Source: Prevotella sp. UBA3837
Lineage (GTDB): Bacteria > Bacteroidota > Bacteroidia > Bacteroidales > Bacteroidaceae
DNA length: 14,991 nt
Assembly (NCBI GenBank): GCA_002392835.1
Contig: DGHX01000096.1
Location: forward strand, 3,119 to 18,109
Direction of reading: 5' to 3'
Below, in pieces: positions 7,483 through 14,991 of this stretch. Both the position numbers and the translations under genes were made by a program. The notes below the pieces were generated by a model that saw only the letters and a list, made by a program, of their open reading frames with translations, was not told where the DNA came from and did no database searches. Each line of letters begins with the position of its first letter. The first letter of the stretch is position 1.

Positions 7483-7527
7483 GGCCGCTCGTGAATGTCC
7501 CAGGCCCTGGGACATTCACGAGCGGCC
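7483..7527. repeat. Perfect 45-bp palindrome in the first core copy
   Basis: Two arms of 22 bp (7483-7504 and 7506-7527) are exact reverse complements around a single C at 7505. The centre reads TGTCCCAGGCCCTGGGACA. As RNA or extruded DNA it would form a very stable hairpin. Confidence 0.9.
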
Positions 7528-7587
7528 TTCTCGTGAAAAAATGCGGGCCGCTCGTGAAAAAATACGGGCCGCTCGTGAAAAAATGCG

Positions 7588-7632
7588 GGCCGCTCATGAA
7601 TGTCCCAGGCCCTGGGACATTTCTCTGCGGCC
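7588..7632. repeat. Interrupted palindrome in the second core copy
   Basis: It has the same centre as the first palindrome. Arms of 11 bp (7599-7609 and 7611-7621) surround C7610. Outside a 5/5-base mismatch, GGCCGC (7588-7593) pairs with GCGGCC (7627-7632). It differs from the first copy mainly by CATG and TCTCT in the mismatched part. Confidence 0.88.
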
Positions 7633-7754
7633 TTCTCGTGAAAAAAAGCGGGCCGCTCGTGAAAAATTGCGGGCCTCTCGTGAAAATCTGCGGCCCGCAT
7701 TTTCCGCAAAACAACTTGTTTTGATTTCTCTTTTGCCCCCCGAAACTCATCAAC

Positions 7755-7927
7755 TATTCTCCCTCCACCCTCCACCCTCCACCCTTCACCCTTCACCCTT
7801 CACCCTTCACCACTCACCAAAATCTGGTGCAAGTAGTGCAACATATTTCCATCGCTCACTTTCGCCTGTTTTTCCCGGTTCTCTTTTGTTTTCTTTTGTT
7901 TTTGAAAGCCCGCTTTAGCGGTCCTAT
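7755..7927 (-). repeat. Right inverted arm (173 bp)
   Basis: It is the reverse complement of the left arm. It is 7 bp shorter because it has nine heptamer units (7756-7818) instead of ten, so the length difference equals exactly one unit. Its outer end carries the matching small hairpin CCGC-TTTA-GCGG. Confidence 0.9.
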
Positions 7928-8003
7928 CTTGGCAGGCTGCCTCCCGTGTATAGGCCTCCGTCTGTTAAATTCGGCCAACAACTGTTACTTTCGTGTTAAC
8001 GCA

Positions 8004-8025
8004 GGGCGCCGCATGTCCTGCGCCC
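8004..8025. promoter_or_regulatory. Inverted repeat just upstream of the -7 box (possible operator)
   Basis: GGGCGC (8004-8009) pairs with GCGCCC (8020-8025) across 10 bases. It occupies the place where the spacer and the missing -33 TTTG would be expected for the promoter at 8027, so a DNA-binding protein here could control the VirE-like gene. Function is inferred. Confidence 0.4.
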
Positions 8026-8026
8026 C

Positions 8027-8034
8027 TATCTTTG
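8027..8034 (+). promoter_or_regulatory. -7 box of the VirE-like gene promoter
   Basis: TATCTTTG fits TAnnTTTG. No TTTG is present about 20 nt upstream, so the promoter is incomplete and may need an activator. Predicted start is near 8038 with a 13-nt A-rich leader before ATG 8051. Confidence 0.6.
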
Positions 8035-8050
8035 CACGCAAAAAAAGAAT

Positions 8051-9559
8051 ATGACTATGATGCAACAAACCGACAACACCCTGCGCACCGAAATGCTCCT
8101 GCTGGCCACGAAAGCCCTCGACATCATCACGAAGCTCCTGGACATGATGAATAACGGTAATGCTACCGATAGCCCTACCGCAACCGCAAACCCTGCCGTT
8201 ACCCCTGCCGCTACCCCTGCCGCTACCCCTGCCGCTACCCCTGCCGCAACCGCAACCCCTCCCGTTACCGCTCCCCCCAACCTTAGCAATACCGCAAGCG
8301 CAACCGCTCCCGATAAGCCTGCGGAGCAGGCGAAGTCCGACAGCTACCGCGCTGATGCCATCCGCTTCAACGAGCGGTTCCTGCATGACCGCTACGAGCT
8401 GCGCTATAACACCATGCTCCGCACCACCGAATTCCGCCCCAGGCCTTGCGCTTGTCCCGCTCCCGGCGGTTTCCCCGCCGGGCCTGCCTCTGGCTCCTCC
8501 GCCATCCCTGCCTCTGGCCCTGCTCCCGTCCCTGCCTCCTCCTGGCGCCCCGTCACCGACCGCGACCTGAACGGCCTCACCGTGGAGCAGCTCCTCTGCG
8601 GCGGCAGCAGCTGGGGCTACGGCATGAAGCTCTGCATCGACTCCACCCGCGTGGAGAGCTTCAACCCCGTGGACGACTACCTGAGCCACCTGCCCCACTG
8701 GGACGGGCGCGACCACATCGGCGCCCTCGCCGCCCGCGTGCCCACGGCCTACGCAGAGTGGCCGCGCCTCTTCCGCCGCTGGCTGCTGGCCATGGTGGCG
8801 CAGGCCCGGGGCCTCAGCGCCGACCACGGCAACTCACTCGTGCCCCTGCTCATCGGCGACCAGGGCACGGGCAAGAGCACCTTCTGCAAGATGCTGCTGC
8901 CCCGCCACCTGCGCCAGTACTACATGGACGACATCAAGATGGACTCGCCCGAGCAGGTGGAGCGCGTGCTGGGCCGCATGTGGCTGGTGAACATCGATGA
9001 GTACGACTCTAAGACGCAGCGCGAGCAGGCGAAGATCAAGCGCCTGCTCACCGAGCGCGACGTGCAGGTGCGGCGCCCGCGCTCAGACCAGTACACGCTG
9101 GTGCGCCGCGTCTGCTCGTTCATCGCCACCACCAACGAGCGCCGCCCCCTGGCCGACGCCACGGGCTCGCGCCGCTACCTCTGCGTGGAGCTCACCGGTG
9201 CCATCGACACCGAGAGCCCCATCGACCACGACCAGCTCTTCGCTCAGGCCCTGCACCTGCTCGGCGAGGGCGAGCCCTTCTTCCTCACCCGCAGCGAGGA
9301 GCGCGCCATGGAACGCCACAACCGCCGCTACTGCCGCCAGATGGTGCTGGCCGACGCCGTCGCTGACGTGCTGCAGCCCGCTCCCACCGGCGCCGACACG
9401 CTGCTGACGGCCACCGACATCATGGACCTGCTGGCCGACGGCGGCCTGCGCCCGCAGGACATGCCCTCGCCGCGCCAGCTGGTGCAGGCCCTGCGCGCCG
9501 CCGGACTGCGCCAGGGCGCCCAGCAGGGCCGCCACGGCTGGTACTGTAAGAAAAAATAG
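8051..9559 (+). CDS. VirE/VapE-like P-loop ATPase with DUF3874-like tail
   Basis: This 502-aa protein starts at ATG 8051, just after the -7 box. Residues ~1-35 are helical. Residues ~38-96 are a Thr/Pro/Ala linker with TPAA repeats, and ~130-165 is a second Pro/Ala/Gly linker. The ATPase core starts near 'WDGRDHIGAL' (217) with Walker A GDQGTGKST (269-277), Walker B WLVNIDE (311-317), sensor-like 'FIATTNE' (N362) and 'GSRRYLCVE' with paired arginines (374-375). The tail ('LRAAGLRQ..HGWYCKKK') resembles DUF3874. Such proteins are phage- or element-associated, primase/helicase-like ATPases common in Bacteroidales. The N-terminal BT4734-like primase domain often fused to them is absent, and no mobility genes are nearby. 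A 42-bp duplication spans the stop codon. Confidence 0.85.
   Translation: MTMMQQTDNTLRTEMLLLATKALDIITKLLDMMNNGNATDSPTATANPAVTPAATPAATPAATPAATATPPVTAPPNLSNTASATAPDKPAEQAKSDSYRADAIRFNERFLHDRYELRYNTMLRTTEFRPRPCACPAPGGFPAGPASGSSAIPASGPAPVPASSWRPVTDRDLNGLTVEQLLCGGSSWGYGMKLCIDSTRVESFNPVDDYLSHLPHWDGRDHIGALAARVPTAYAEWPRLFRRWLLAMVAQARGLSADHGNSLVPLLIGDQGTGKSTFCKMLLPRHLRQYYMDDIKMDSPEQVERVLGRMWLVNIDEYDSKTQREQAKIKRLLTERDVQVRRPRSDQYTLVRRVCSFIATTNERRPLADATGSRRYLCVELTGAIDTESPIDHDQLFAQALHLLGEGEPFFLTRSEERAMERHNRRYCRQMVLADAVADVLQPAPTGADTLLTATDIMDLLADGGLRPQDMPSPRQLVQALRAAGLRQGAQQGRHGWYCKKK
8189..8248 (+). repeat. In-frame 12-bp tandem repeat encoding TPAA
   Basis: Four copies of ACCCCTGCCGCT (8201-8248; the last ends GCA) follow one degenerate copy (8189-8200). 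The period of four codons keeps the frame, so copy-number changes would only lengthen or shorten the first linker of the VirE-like protein. Codons here end more often in T than in the neighbouring coding sequence. Confidence 0.85.
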
Positions 9560-9614
9560 AAGAACGACCGGCGCCACGGCTGGTACTGTAAGCAGAAATA
9601 GAAGAACGACCGGC
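9531..9614 (+). repeat. 42-bp tandem duplication across the stop codon
   Basis: Bases 9531-9572 and 9573-9614 differ at only two or three positions. Each copy contains codons for HGWYCK, a TAG stop and the sequence AACGACCGGC. The second copy stays in frame: beyond the TAG at 9557-9559 the frame reads KNDRRHGWYCKQK and stops at 9599-9601. Confidence 0.9.
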
Positions 9615-9647
9615 GCCGTGGCTGCTGTAGCCGTGGCGCCGGTCGTT
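9605..9647. terminator. Bidirectional terminator between convergent genes
   Basis: A 13-bp GC-rich stem AACGACCGGCGCC (9605-9617) pairs with its complement at 9635-9647 and continues inward for six more pairs, two of them G-U. It lies 45 bp after the VirE-like stop and 27 bp before the RNase G stop on the other strand. The flank is richer in T for minus-strand transcription (TTCTTCTATTTCT). The duplicated segment supplies a second possible left arm at 9563-9575. Confidence 0.75.
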
Positions 9648-9674
9648 GAAAAGTGTTGTGCAGGAAAGCAGAGG

Positions 9675-11252
9675 TTACTTCGCAACCTCGTTTTCCTCTT
9701 GCATGTCGATGAACTGCTTGTTCTGGTCGTAGAACTCATACTGCAGGAACGCCAGTTTCTGGCTGGCCACGACGCGTACGCCCAGTCCGTACTTCATCTG
9801 CCAGCGCCGCTTGAGCGATATGACGCCCTGGTTGATGAATGCGGCCACGTAGGGGTGTACGTGCAGTGTGAAGCGCCGTATGCCAATCTTGTTGACCAGA
9901 CGGTCTATCTTGCTCTCAAGCTGGTCGGTGAAGAGTATGCTCGACTTGATCTTGCCTGTTCCGTGGCATGTCGGGCAGCTCTCTTCAACGGCGACGTCCA
10001 TGGCAGGGCGCACGCGCTGACGGGTAATCTGCATCAGTCCGAACTTGCTCAGCGGCAGGATGTTATGGCGTGCGCGGTCCTTCTTCATGTTCTCGCACAT
10101 GCGCTCATAGAGCATCTGCCGGTCTTCGGCCAGGTTCATGTCGATGAAGTCGACCACGATGATGCCGCCCATGTCGCGCAGTCGCAGCTGGCGTGCCAGC
10201 TCGTCGGCGGCGCCGAGGTTAGTCTCCAGGGCGTTGGCTTCCTGTCCGTTTTCTTTCTTTATTCGCGTGCCGCTGTTCACGTCTACCACGTGCATGGCTT
10301 CTGTATGCTCGATGATGAGGTAGGCTCCGTGCTTGTAGTTCACGGTGCGCCCGAAGCCCGACTTGAGCTGTTTGGTGACGTTGAAGTTGTCGAAGATGGG
10401 AACGTTGCCGTTGTAGAGCTTCACGATGTCAGTCTTCTCTGGTGCAATCATGCTGACATAGTTCTGTATCTGCTTGAAGATGGTGGCGTCGTTCACATGA
10501 ATGCCATCGTAGGTGGGGTTGAAAAGGTCGCGCAGCAGTGCCACGGCCCTGGTCTCCTCTTCGTGGACGAGCTTTGGGGCCTGTGTGGTCTTTTGCACTT
10601 CAGTGATGGCGTGTTCCCACCGCTGTAGCAGTGCTTTTAGTTCCTGGTCGAGTTCGGCAGCCCGTTTGCCTTCGGCCACCGTCCTGACGATGACTCCGAA
10701 GTTCTTGGGCTTCATGCTCTGCACGAGCTGCTTCAGTCGTGAGCGTTCCTCGCTCCGTTTGATTTTGCTGCTTACCGACACCTTGTCGCCAAAGGGTATG
10801 AGGACCATGTAGCGGCCTGCAAAGCTGAGGTCGCAGGTCAGTCGGGGGCCTTTGGTGTTGATGGGCTCCTTCACTATCTGCACCATGATTTCCTGGCCCA
10901 CCTTCAGGTAGTTCTGTATGGTTCCTTCCTTGGGCAGGTCGGGCTGGTGTGTAGCTTTCTGGATGGGGTAGAGTTTCTTGCGGTCGCTGGTAACCTGCTT
11001 GAGGTACTTTTCGTAAGAGCTGAATTGCAGACCCAGGTCAAGATAGTGCAGGAAGGCATCTTTTTCGCTTCCCACATCGACAAAGCAAGCGTTGAGTCCG
11101 GGCATGAGCTTCCGCACGCGCCCCAGGTAGATGTTTCCCACGGCAAACGACACCTCGCGGGGTTCGTTCTGATATTCCACCAGGCTCTTGTCTTCGAGCA
11201 GTGCGATGGAAATCTCCTTGGGCTGCACATCGATGATTACTTCGCTTGTCAT
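9675..11252 (-). CDS. rng: Ribonuclease G (RNase E/G family)
   Basis: This 525-aa endoribonuclease is expected to act in rRNA maturation and mRNA decay. An S1-type RNA-binding region lies at ~37-130 ('VGNIYLGRVRKLMPGLNACFVDVG'). The catalytic DNase-I-like domain has 'VVDVNSG' with D324 and 'VVDFIDM' with D368, the usual Mg2+ ligands. The zinc-link CPTC (426-429) is present. The long C-terminal scaffold of E. coli RNase E is absent, so this is the short RNase G-like form. The start is the ATG at 11252 behind an A-rich leader. It is the last gene of the HU / 29-aa protein / rng cluster. I see no TAnnTTTG box directly upstream, but a stem-loop lies in its leader. Confidence 0.95.
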   Translation of the reverse strand: MTSEVIIDVQPKEISIALLEDKSLVEYQNEPREVSFAVGNIYLGRVRKLMPGLNACFVDVGSEKDAFLHYLDLGLQFSSYEKYLKQVTSDRKKLYPIQKATHQPDLPKEGTIQNYLKVGQEIMVQIVKEPINTKGPRLTCDLSFAGRYMVLIPFGDKVSVSSKIKRSEERSRLKQLVQSMKPKNFGVIVRTVAEGKRAAELDQELKALLQRWEHAITEVQKTTQAPKLVHEEETRAVALLRDLFNPTYDGIHVNDATIFKQIQNYVSMIAPEKTDIVKLYNGNVPIFDNFNVTKQLKSGFGRTVNYKHGAYLIIEHTEAMHVVDVNSGTRIKKENGQEANALETNLGAADELARQLRLRDMGGIIVVDFIDMNLAEDRQMLYERMCENMKKDRARHNILPLSKFGLMQITRQRVRPAMDVAVEESCPTCHGTGKIKSSILFTDQLESKIDRLVNKIGIRRFTLHVHPYVAAFINQGVISLKRRWQMKYGLGVRVVASQKLAFLQYEFYDQNKQFIDMQEENEVAK

Positions 11253-11317
11253 TTTTTTGTTTTCTTGATCTTTTGCCAGGCTCTCATCGAGTCCGGCTTT
11301 CCATGAATTGTAATGAA

Positions 11318-11374
11318 GAAAGGAGCCTCGTCCCCGTTTCAGCCAATGGTGTCGGGGGTGATATAGCTCCTTTC
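11318..11374 (-). promoter_or_regulatory. Stem-loop in the rng leader (terminator or processing site)
   Basis: A 9-bp stem, GAAAGGAGC at 11374-11366 with GCTCCTTTC at 11326-11318 (minus-strand reading), encloses 39 bases. An inner stem of 5-6 pairs (11331-11336 with 11353-11358) lies inside. On the minus strand it follows the 29-aa gene and is followed by TTCATTA. It may terminate or attenuate transcription, or be a cleavage site. Confidence 0.5.
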
Positions 11375-11399
11375 ATTTGTTGTCGGCCGCTTCCGAGCG

Positions 11400-11489
11400 T
11401 TACTTGCTCTTGTGGCGGTTCTTGCGCAGGCGCTTCTTGCGCTTGTGCGTAGCCATCTTGTGGCCCTTTTTCTTTTTTCCGTTTGGCAT
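11400..11489 (-). CDS. 29-residue, extremely basic small protein
   Basis: The ORF from ATG 11489 to TAA 11400 reads MPNGKKKKGH, then KMATHKRKKR, then LRKNRHKSK: about two thirds Lys, Arg or His and no acidic residues. It lies on the minus strand between HU (53 bp upstream) and rng. As I recall, this order is common in Bacteroidales, and very similar short proteins (..ATHKRKKR..NRHK..) are conserved there, which argues against chance. Composition suggests rRNA or nucleic-acid binding. It may be one of the small Bacteroidota-specific ribosomal proteins (bL38 was reported from a Flavobacterium ribosome), but I cannot confirm identity. Confidence 0.8.
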   Translation of the reverse strand: MPNGKKKKGHKMATHKRKKRLRKNRHKSK

Positions 11490-11542
11490 GATAAAATGTT
11501 TTTAAAATGTGATGTGATAATAACTGTTCTTCTCAGCCTGGC

Positions 11543-11827
11543 TTATTTGCTCTGGCTCATCTTCTCAATGAAGCTCTTGCAGGGCTTGAAGGCGGGCAGG
11601 TCGTGAGCCTCGATGACCAGTGTGGTGTTCTTCGAGATGTTGCGAGCCGTCTTCTGTGCGCGGTGCTTGACGATGAAGCTGCCGAAGCCGCGAAGATAGA
11701 CGTTCTCTTTGTTCACGGCCAGGCTGTTGCGAATCTCGTCCATCAGGGCTTCGACGGTGGCAGCAACCTCGGGCTTGCCTATGCCTGTTCGCAGAGCGAT
11801 TGAGTTGACAATTTCTGCTTTTGTCAT
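11543..11827 (-). CDS. HU-family DNA-binding protein
   Basis: This 94-aa nucleoid protein bends and compacts DNA as a dimer. The HU fold is clear: 'MTKAEIVNSIALRTGI' helices, 'VYLRGFGSFIVKHR' and the arm with 'ARNISKN' (61-67), then 'DLPAFKPCKSF'. The arm lacks the intercalating proline of canonical HU (RNP), having Ile64 instead; from memory this is usual for this Bacteroidales HU type. An unusually good Shine-Dalgarno sequence, AAGGAGA (11835-11841 on the minus strand), precedes the ATG by about 7 bases. It is probably co-transcribed with the 29-aa protein, and maybe rng, from the promoter at 11871. Confidence 0.93.
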   Translation of the reverse strand: MTKAEIVNSIALRTGIGKPEVAATVEALMDEIRNSLAVNKENVYLRGFGSFIVKHRAQKTARNISKNTTLVIEAHDLPAFKPCKSFIEKMSQSK

Positions 11828-11870
11828 GGTGTTTTCTCCTTGTTTTTTAGTGGTTTTTGATTTTGGACTG

Positions 11871-11901
11871 CAAAGATACTCATTTTCAGTGAGATATGAA
11901 A
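11871..11901 (-). promoter_or_regulatory. Promoter of the HU gene
   Basis: On the minus strand, TATCTTTG occupies 11878-11871 and TTTC (one mismatch to TTTG) occupies 11901-11898, with 19 nt between. Predicted start is near 11867, giving a leader of about 40 nt. Confidence 0.7.
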
Positions 11902-11920
11902 GCTTTTTATCTTTTTTTTC

Positions 11921-11972
11921 AAAAAAACTTTCTCTGCGGCGCCTTTTTGGGCCTCGGAAGAGGCTGAAAAGG
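11921..11972 (-). terminator. Probable terminator after the ABC ATPase gene
   Basis: On the minus strand, CCTTTT (11972-11967), GCCTC (11964-11960), a four-base loop, GAGGC (11955-11951) and AAAAGG (11947-11942) form a two-part stem. A run of seven T lies at 11927-11921, some 14 bases after the stem, so the geometry is imperfect. It starts 6 bp after the stop codon at 11979. Confidence 0.5.
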
Positions 11973-11978
11973 GGGCAT

Positions 11979-12683
11979 TTACACGTTTTTCTCGAAATAG
12001 TCGACGAGTTCTTTGCAGGCGTCTTCGTGGTCGTTCACGATGTCGCGCAGCACGTGTCCTTTCTCTAAGAGCACCAGCCGTGTGCTGATGTCGATGGTGT
12101 GCTGCAGGTTGTGGCTGCTGAGCAGGATGGTGGCTCCCGTCTGCTGGCGGTAGTCGGTGAGCATTTTCTTCAGGATGTTCTGGCTGGTGGGGTCGAGGAA
12201 GTTGAAGGGCTCGTCGAGTATGACCAGCTGTGGGTGCCGCAGCAGTGCTGACATGATGCCCACCTTCTGCTTGTTGCCGGCCGAGAGGTTGCGTATGAGC
12301 TTCTTCTGTCCCAGCACCTCGCCGCCGGCGAAATGCTCGAAGGCGGCCACCCGCTCGTTGAGCGTTGCGGGTGGCATGCCGCACACCTTTGCCAGGAAGC
12401 TGAAGTACTCCTCGGGCGTGAGGTAGTCGATGAGGAAGCCCTCGTCGATGTAGGCTGCGGTGCTGTCCTTCCATTCCTCCGACTGCGAGGGGTCGATGCC
12501 GCTGAGGCTGACGTGTCCCTCGTCGGGTTGCAGCAGGTCGAGCATCATGCGGAAGAGCGTGGTCTTTCCGGCGCCGTTGTTGCCCACCAGGCCCAGCAGT
12601 TCGCCGTCGCCGACGGTGAGCGACTCGATGTCGCAGGCCACGGTCTGGCCGAATGCCTTTTTCAGGTTGTTGACTTGTATCAT
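11979..12683 (-). CDS. ABC transporter ATP-binding protein
   Basis: This 234-aa single nucleotide-binding domain powers an export or exchange system at the inner membrane. Walker A GNNGAGKTT (34-42), signature LSAGNKQK (133-140; a variant of LSGGQ), Walker B LVILDEP (153-159) and H-loop His191 in 'LLSSHN' are present. The Q-loop position reads 'YIDEGFL', with acidic residues where Gln is standard. It lies 79 bp after secA. No permease gene is adjacent in this window, so the partner is unknown. A weak promoter candidate on the minus strand (TTTG at 12745-12742, 20 nt, then TACACATT) matches only the TA of the -7 box, so co-transcription with secA is equally possible. Confidence 0.9.
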   Translation of the reverse strand: MIQVNNLKKAFGQTVACDIESLTVGDGELLGLVGNNGAGKTTLFRMMLDLLQPDEGHVSLSGIDPSQSEEWKDSTAAYIDEGFLIDYLTPEEYFSFLAKVCGMPPATLNERVAAFEHFAGGEVLGQKKLIRNLSAGNKQKVGIMSALLRHPQLVILDEPFNFLDPTSQNILKKMLTDYRQQTGATILLSSHNLQHTIDISTRLVLLEKGHVLRDIVNDHEDACKELVDYFEKNV

Positions 12684-12762
12684 ACAGTTCGTGCCTATTA
12701 GCTTATATATAATAATGTGTAGCGCTAAAACAGCATGGTGACAAAGCTCTCGGCTGGCATGT

Positions 12763-14991
<2,229 letters not shown>

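Larger units (their letters stand above)
7480..7689 (+). repeat. Two-tier tandem array: 2 x 105 bp, each of five 21-bp modules
   Basis: The core divides exactly into 21-bp steps. Single modules are at 7522, 7543, 7564, 7627, 7648 and 7669, with consensus GCGGGCCGCTCGTGAAAAAAT. Double modules of 42 bp are at 7480-7521 and 7585-7626; in these the A-run is replaced by a palindrome. The order (double, then three singles) is the same in 7480-7584 and 7585-7689, so the array is a 105-bp direct duplication. Units are contiguous, without unique spacers. Confidence 0.9.
7261..7927. other. 667-bp non-coding composite repeat element with long inverted arms
   Basis: This stretch between the kinase and the VirE-like gene is one organised unit: inverted arm (7261-7440), short spacer, core array of 21-bp modules (7480-7689), spacer, inverted arm (7755-7927). 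No credible gene lies in it. Many frames stay open only because the core period is a multiple of three. No transposase or integrase is present. The arm ends read ATAGGACCGCT and its complement; if TA is taken as a duplicated target, the inverted repeat proper would begin GGACCGCT. That would resemble a MITE, but because TA is its own complement the duplication cannot be proven from one copy. Other readings are a structured RNA or a multi-site protein-binding locus. Confidence 0.75.

Noticed and set aside
7480..7689. CRISPR array
   Set aside because: Units are 21 bp and contiguous with no unique spacers, and no cas genes are present.
7389..7724. Open frames through the 21-bp array on both strands (repeats such as GPLVKKC or FFHERPA)
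   Set aside because: The period is a multiple of three, so several frames are open at once. They lack promoters and start context, and the inverted arms explain the sequence better than a protein.
7261..7927. Insertion sequence
   Set aside because: No transposase remnant in any frame; the interior is tandem repeats. A non-autonomous element remains possible and is listed as a finding.
7931..7941. Small hairpin GGCAG-G-CTGCC after the right arm
   Set aside because: Only five pairs around one base and no T tract; too short to call a terminator or site.

Overview
The window looks like chromosomal DNA of a GC-rich Bacteroidota, most likely a Prevotella-like member of Bacteroidales (lineage is inference). 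The main evidence is three promoters with the Bacteroidota form TTTG-N20-TAnnTTTG (at 900, 1617 and 2311) and a matching -7 box upstream of two further genes. Most genes also lack a clear Shine-Dalgarno sequence, and the gene set (HU / tiny basic protein / RNase G, VirE-like ATPase with DUF3874-like tail, two MiaA-type features) fits that phylum.

Left part (1-2290): the 3' end of a secreted or surface protein resembling DUF6935, with its own terminator. Next come a small AlbA_2/Schlafen-type ATP-binding protein whose promoter places transcription start practically on the ATG, and a small lipoprotein with two CxxC motifs and a strong terminator.

Second part (2311-7242): one promoter drives a tight four-gene operon: rmuC, a 503-aa lipoprotein of unknown function, miaA (tRNA dimethylallyltransferase) and a diacylglycerol-kinase-family gene whose ATG overlaps the miaA stop. 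The kinase has a divergent GGDG motif.

Third part (7243-8050): about 800 bp without a credible gene, and the most unusual stretch here. It holds a 667-bp element made of two long, near-identical inverted arms (180 and 173 bp) around a 210-bp core. The core is built as two 105-bp copies, each of five 21-bp modules, and each copy carries a nearly perfect palindrome centred on the same sequence. The arms themselves end in runs of 7-bp repeats. No transposase is present. It could be a MITE-like element, a structured RNA locus or an array of protein-binding sites.

Fourth part (8027-9647): a VirE/VapE-like P-loop ATPase with two proline/alanine linkers, an in-frame 12-bp repeat and a 42-bp duplication spanning its stop codon. 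It ends at a bidirectional terminator that faces RNase G.

Right part (9675-14991, all on the minus strand): RNase G (rng), a 29-aa highly basic protein that falls below usual gene-calling size, HU, an ABC-transporter ATPase without a partner permease in view, and the C-terminal two thirds of SecA, which has an extra segment of about 50 residues just before motif V.
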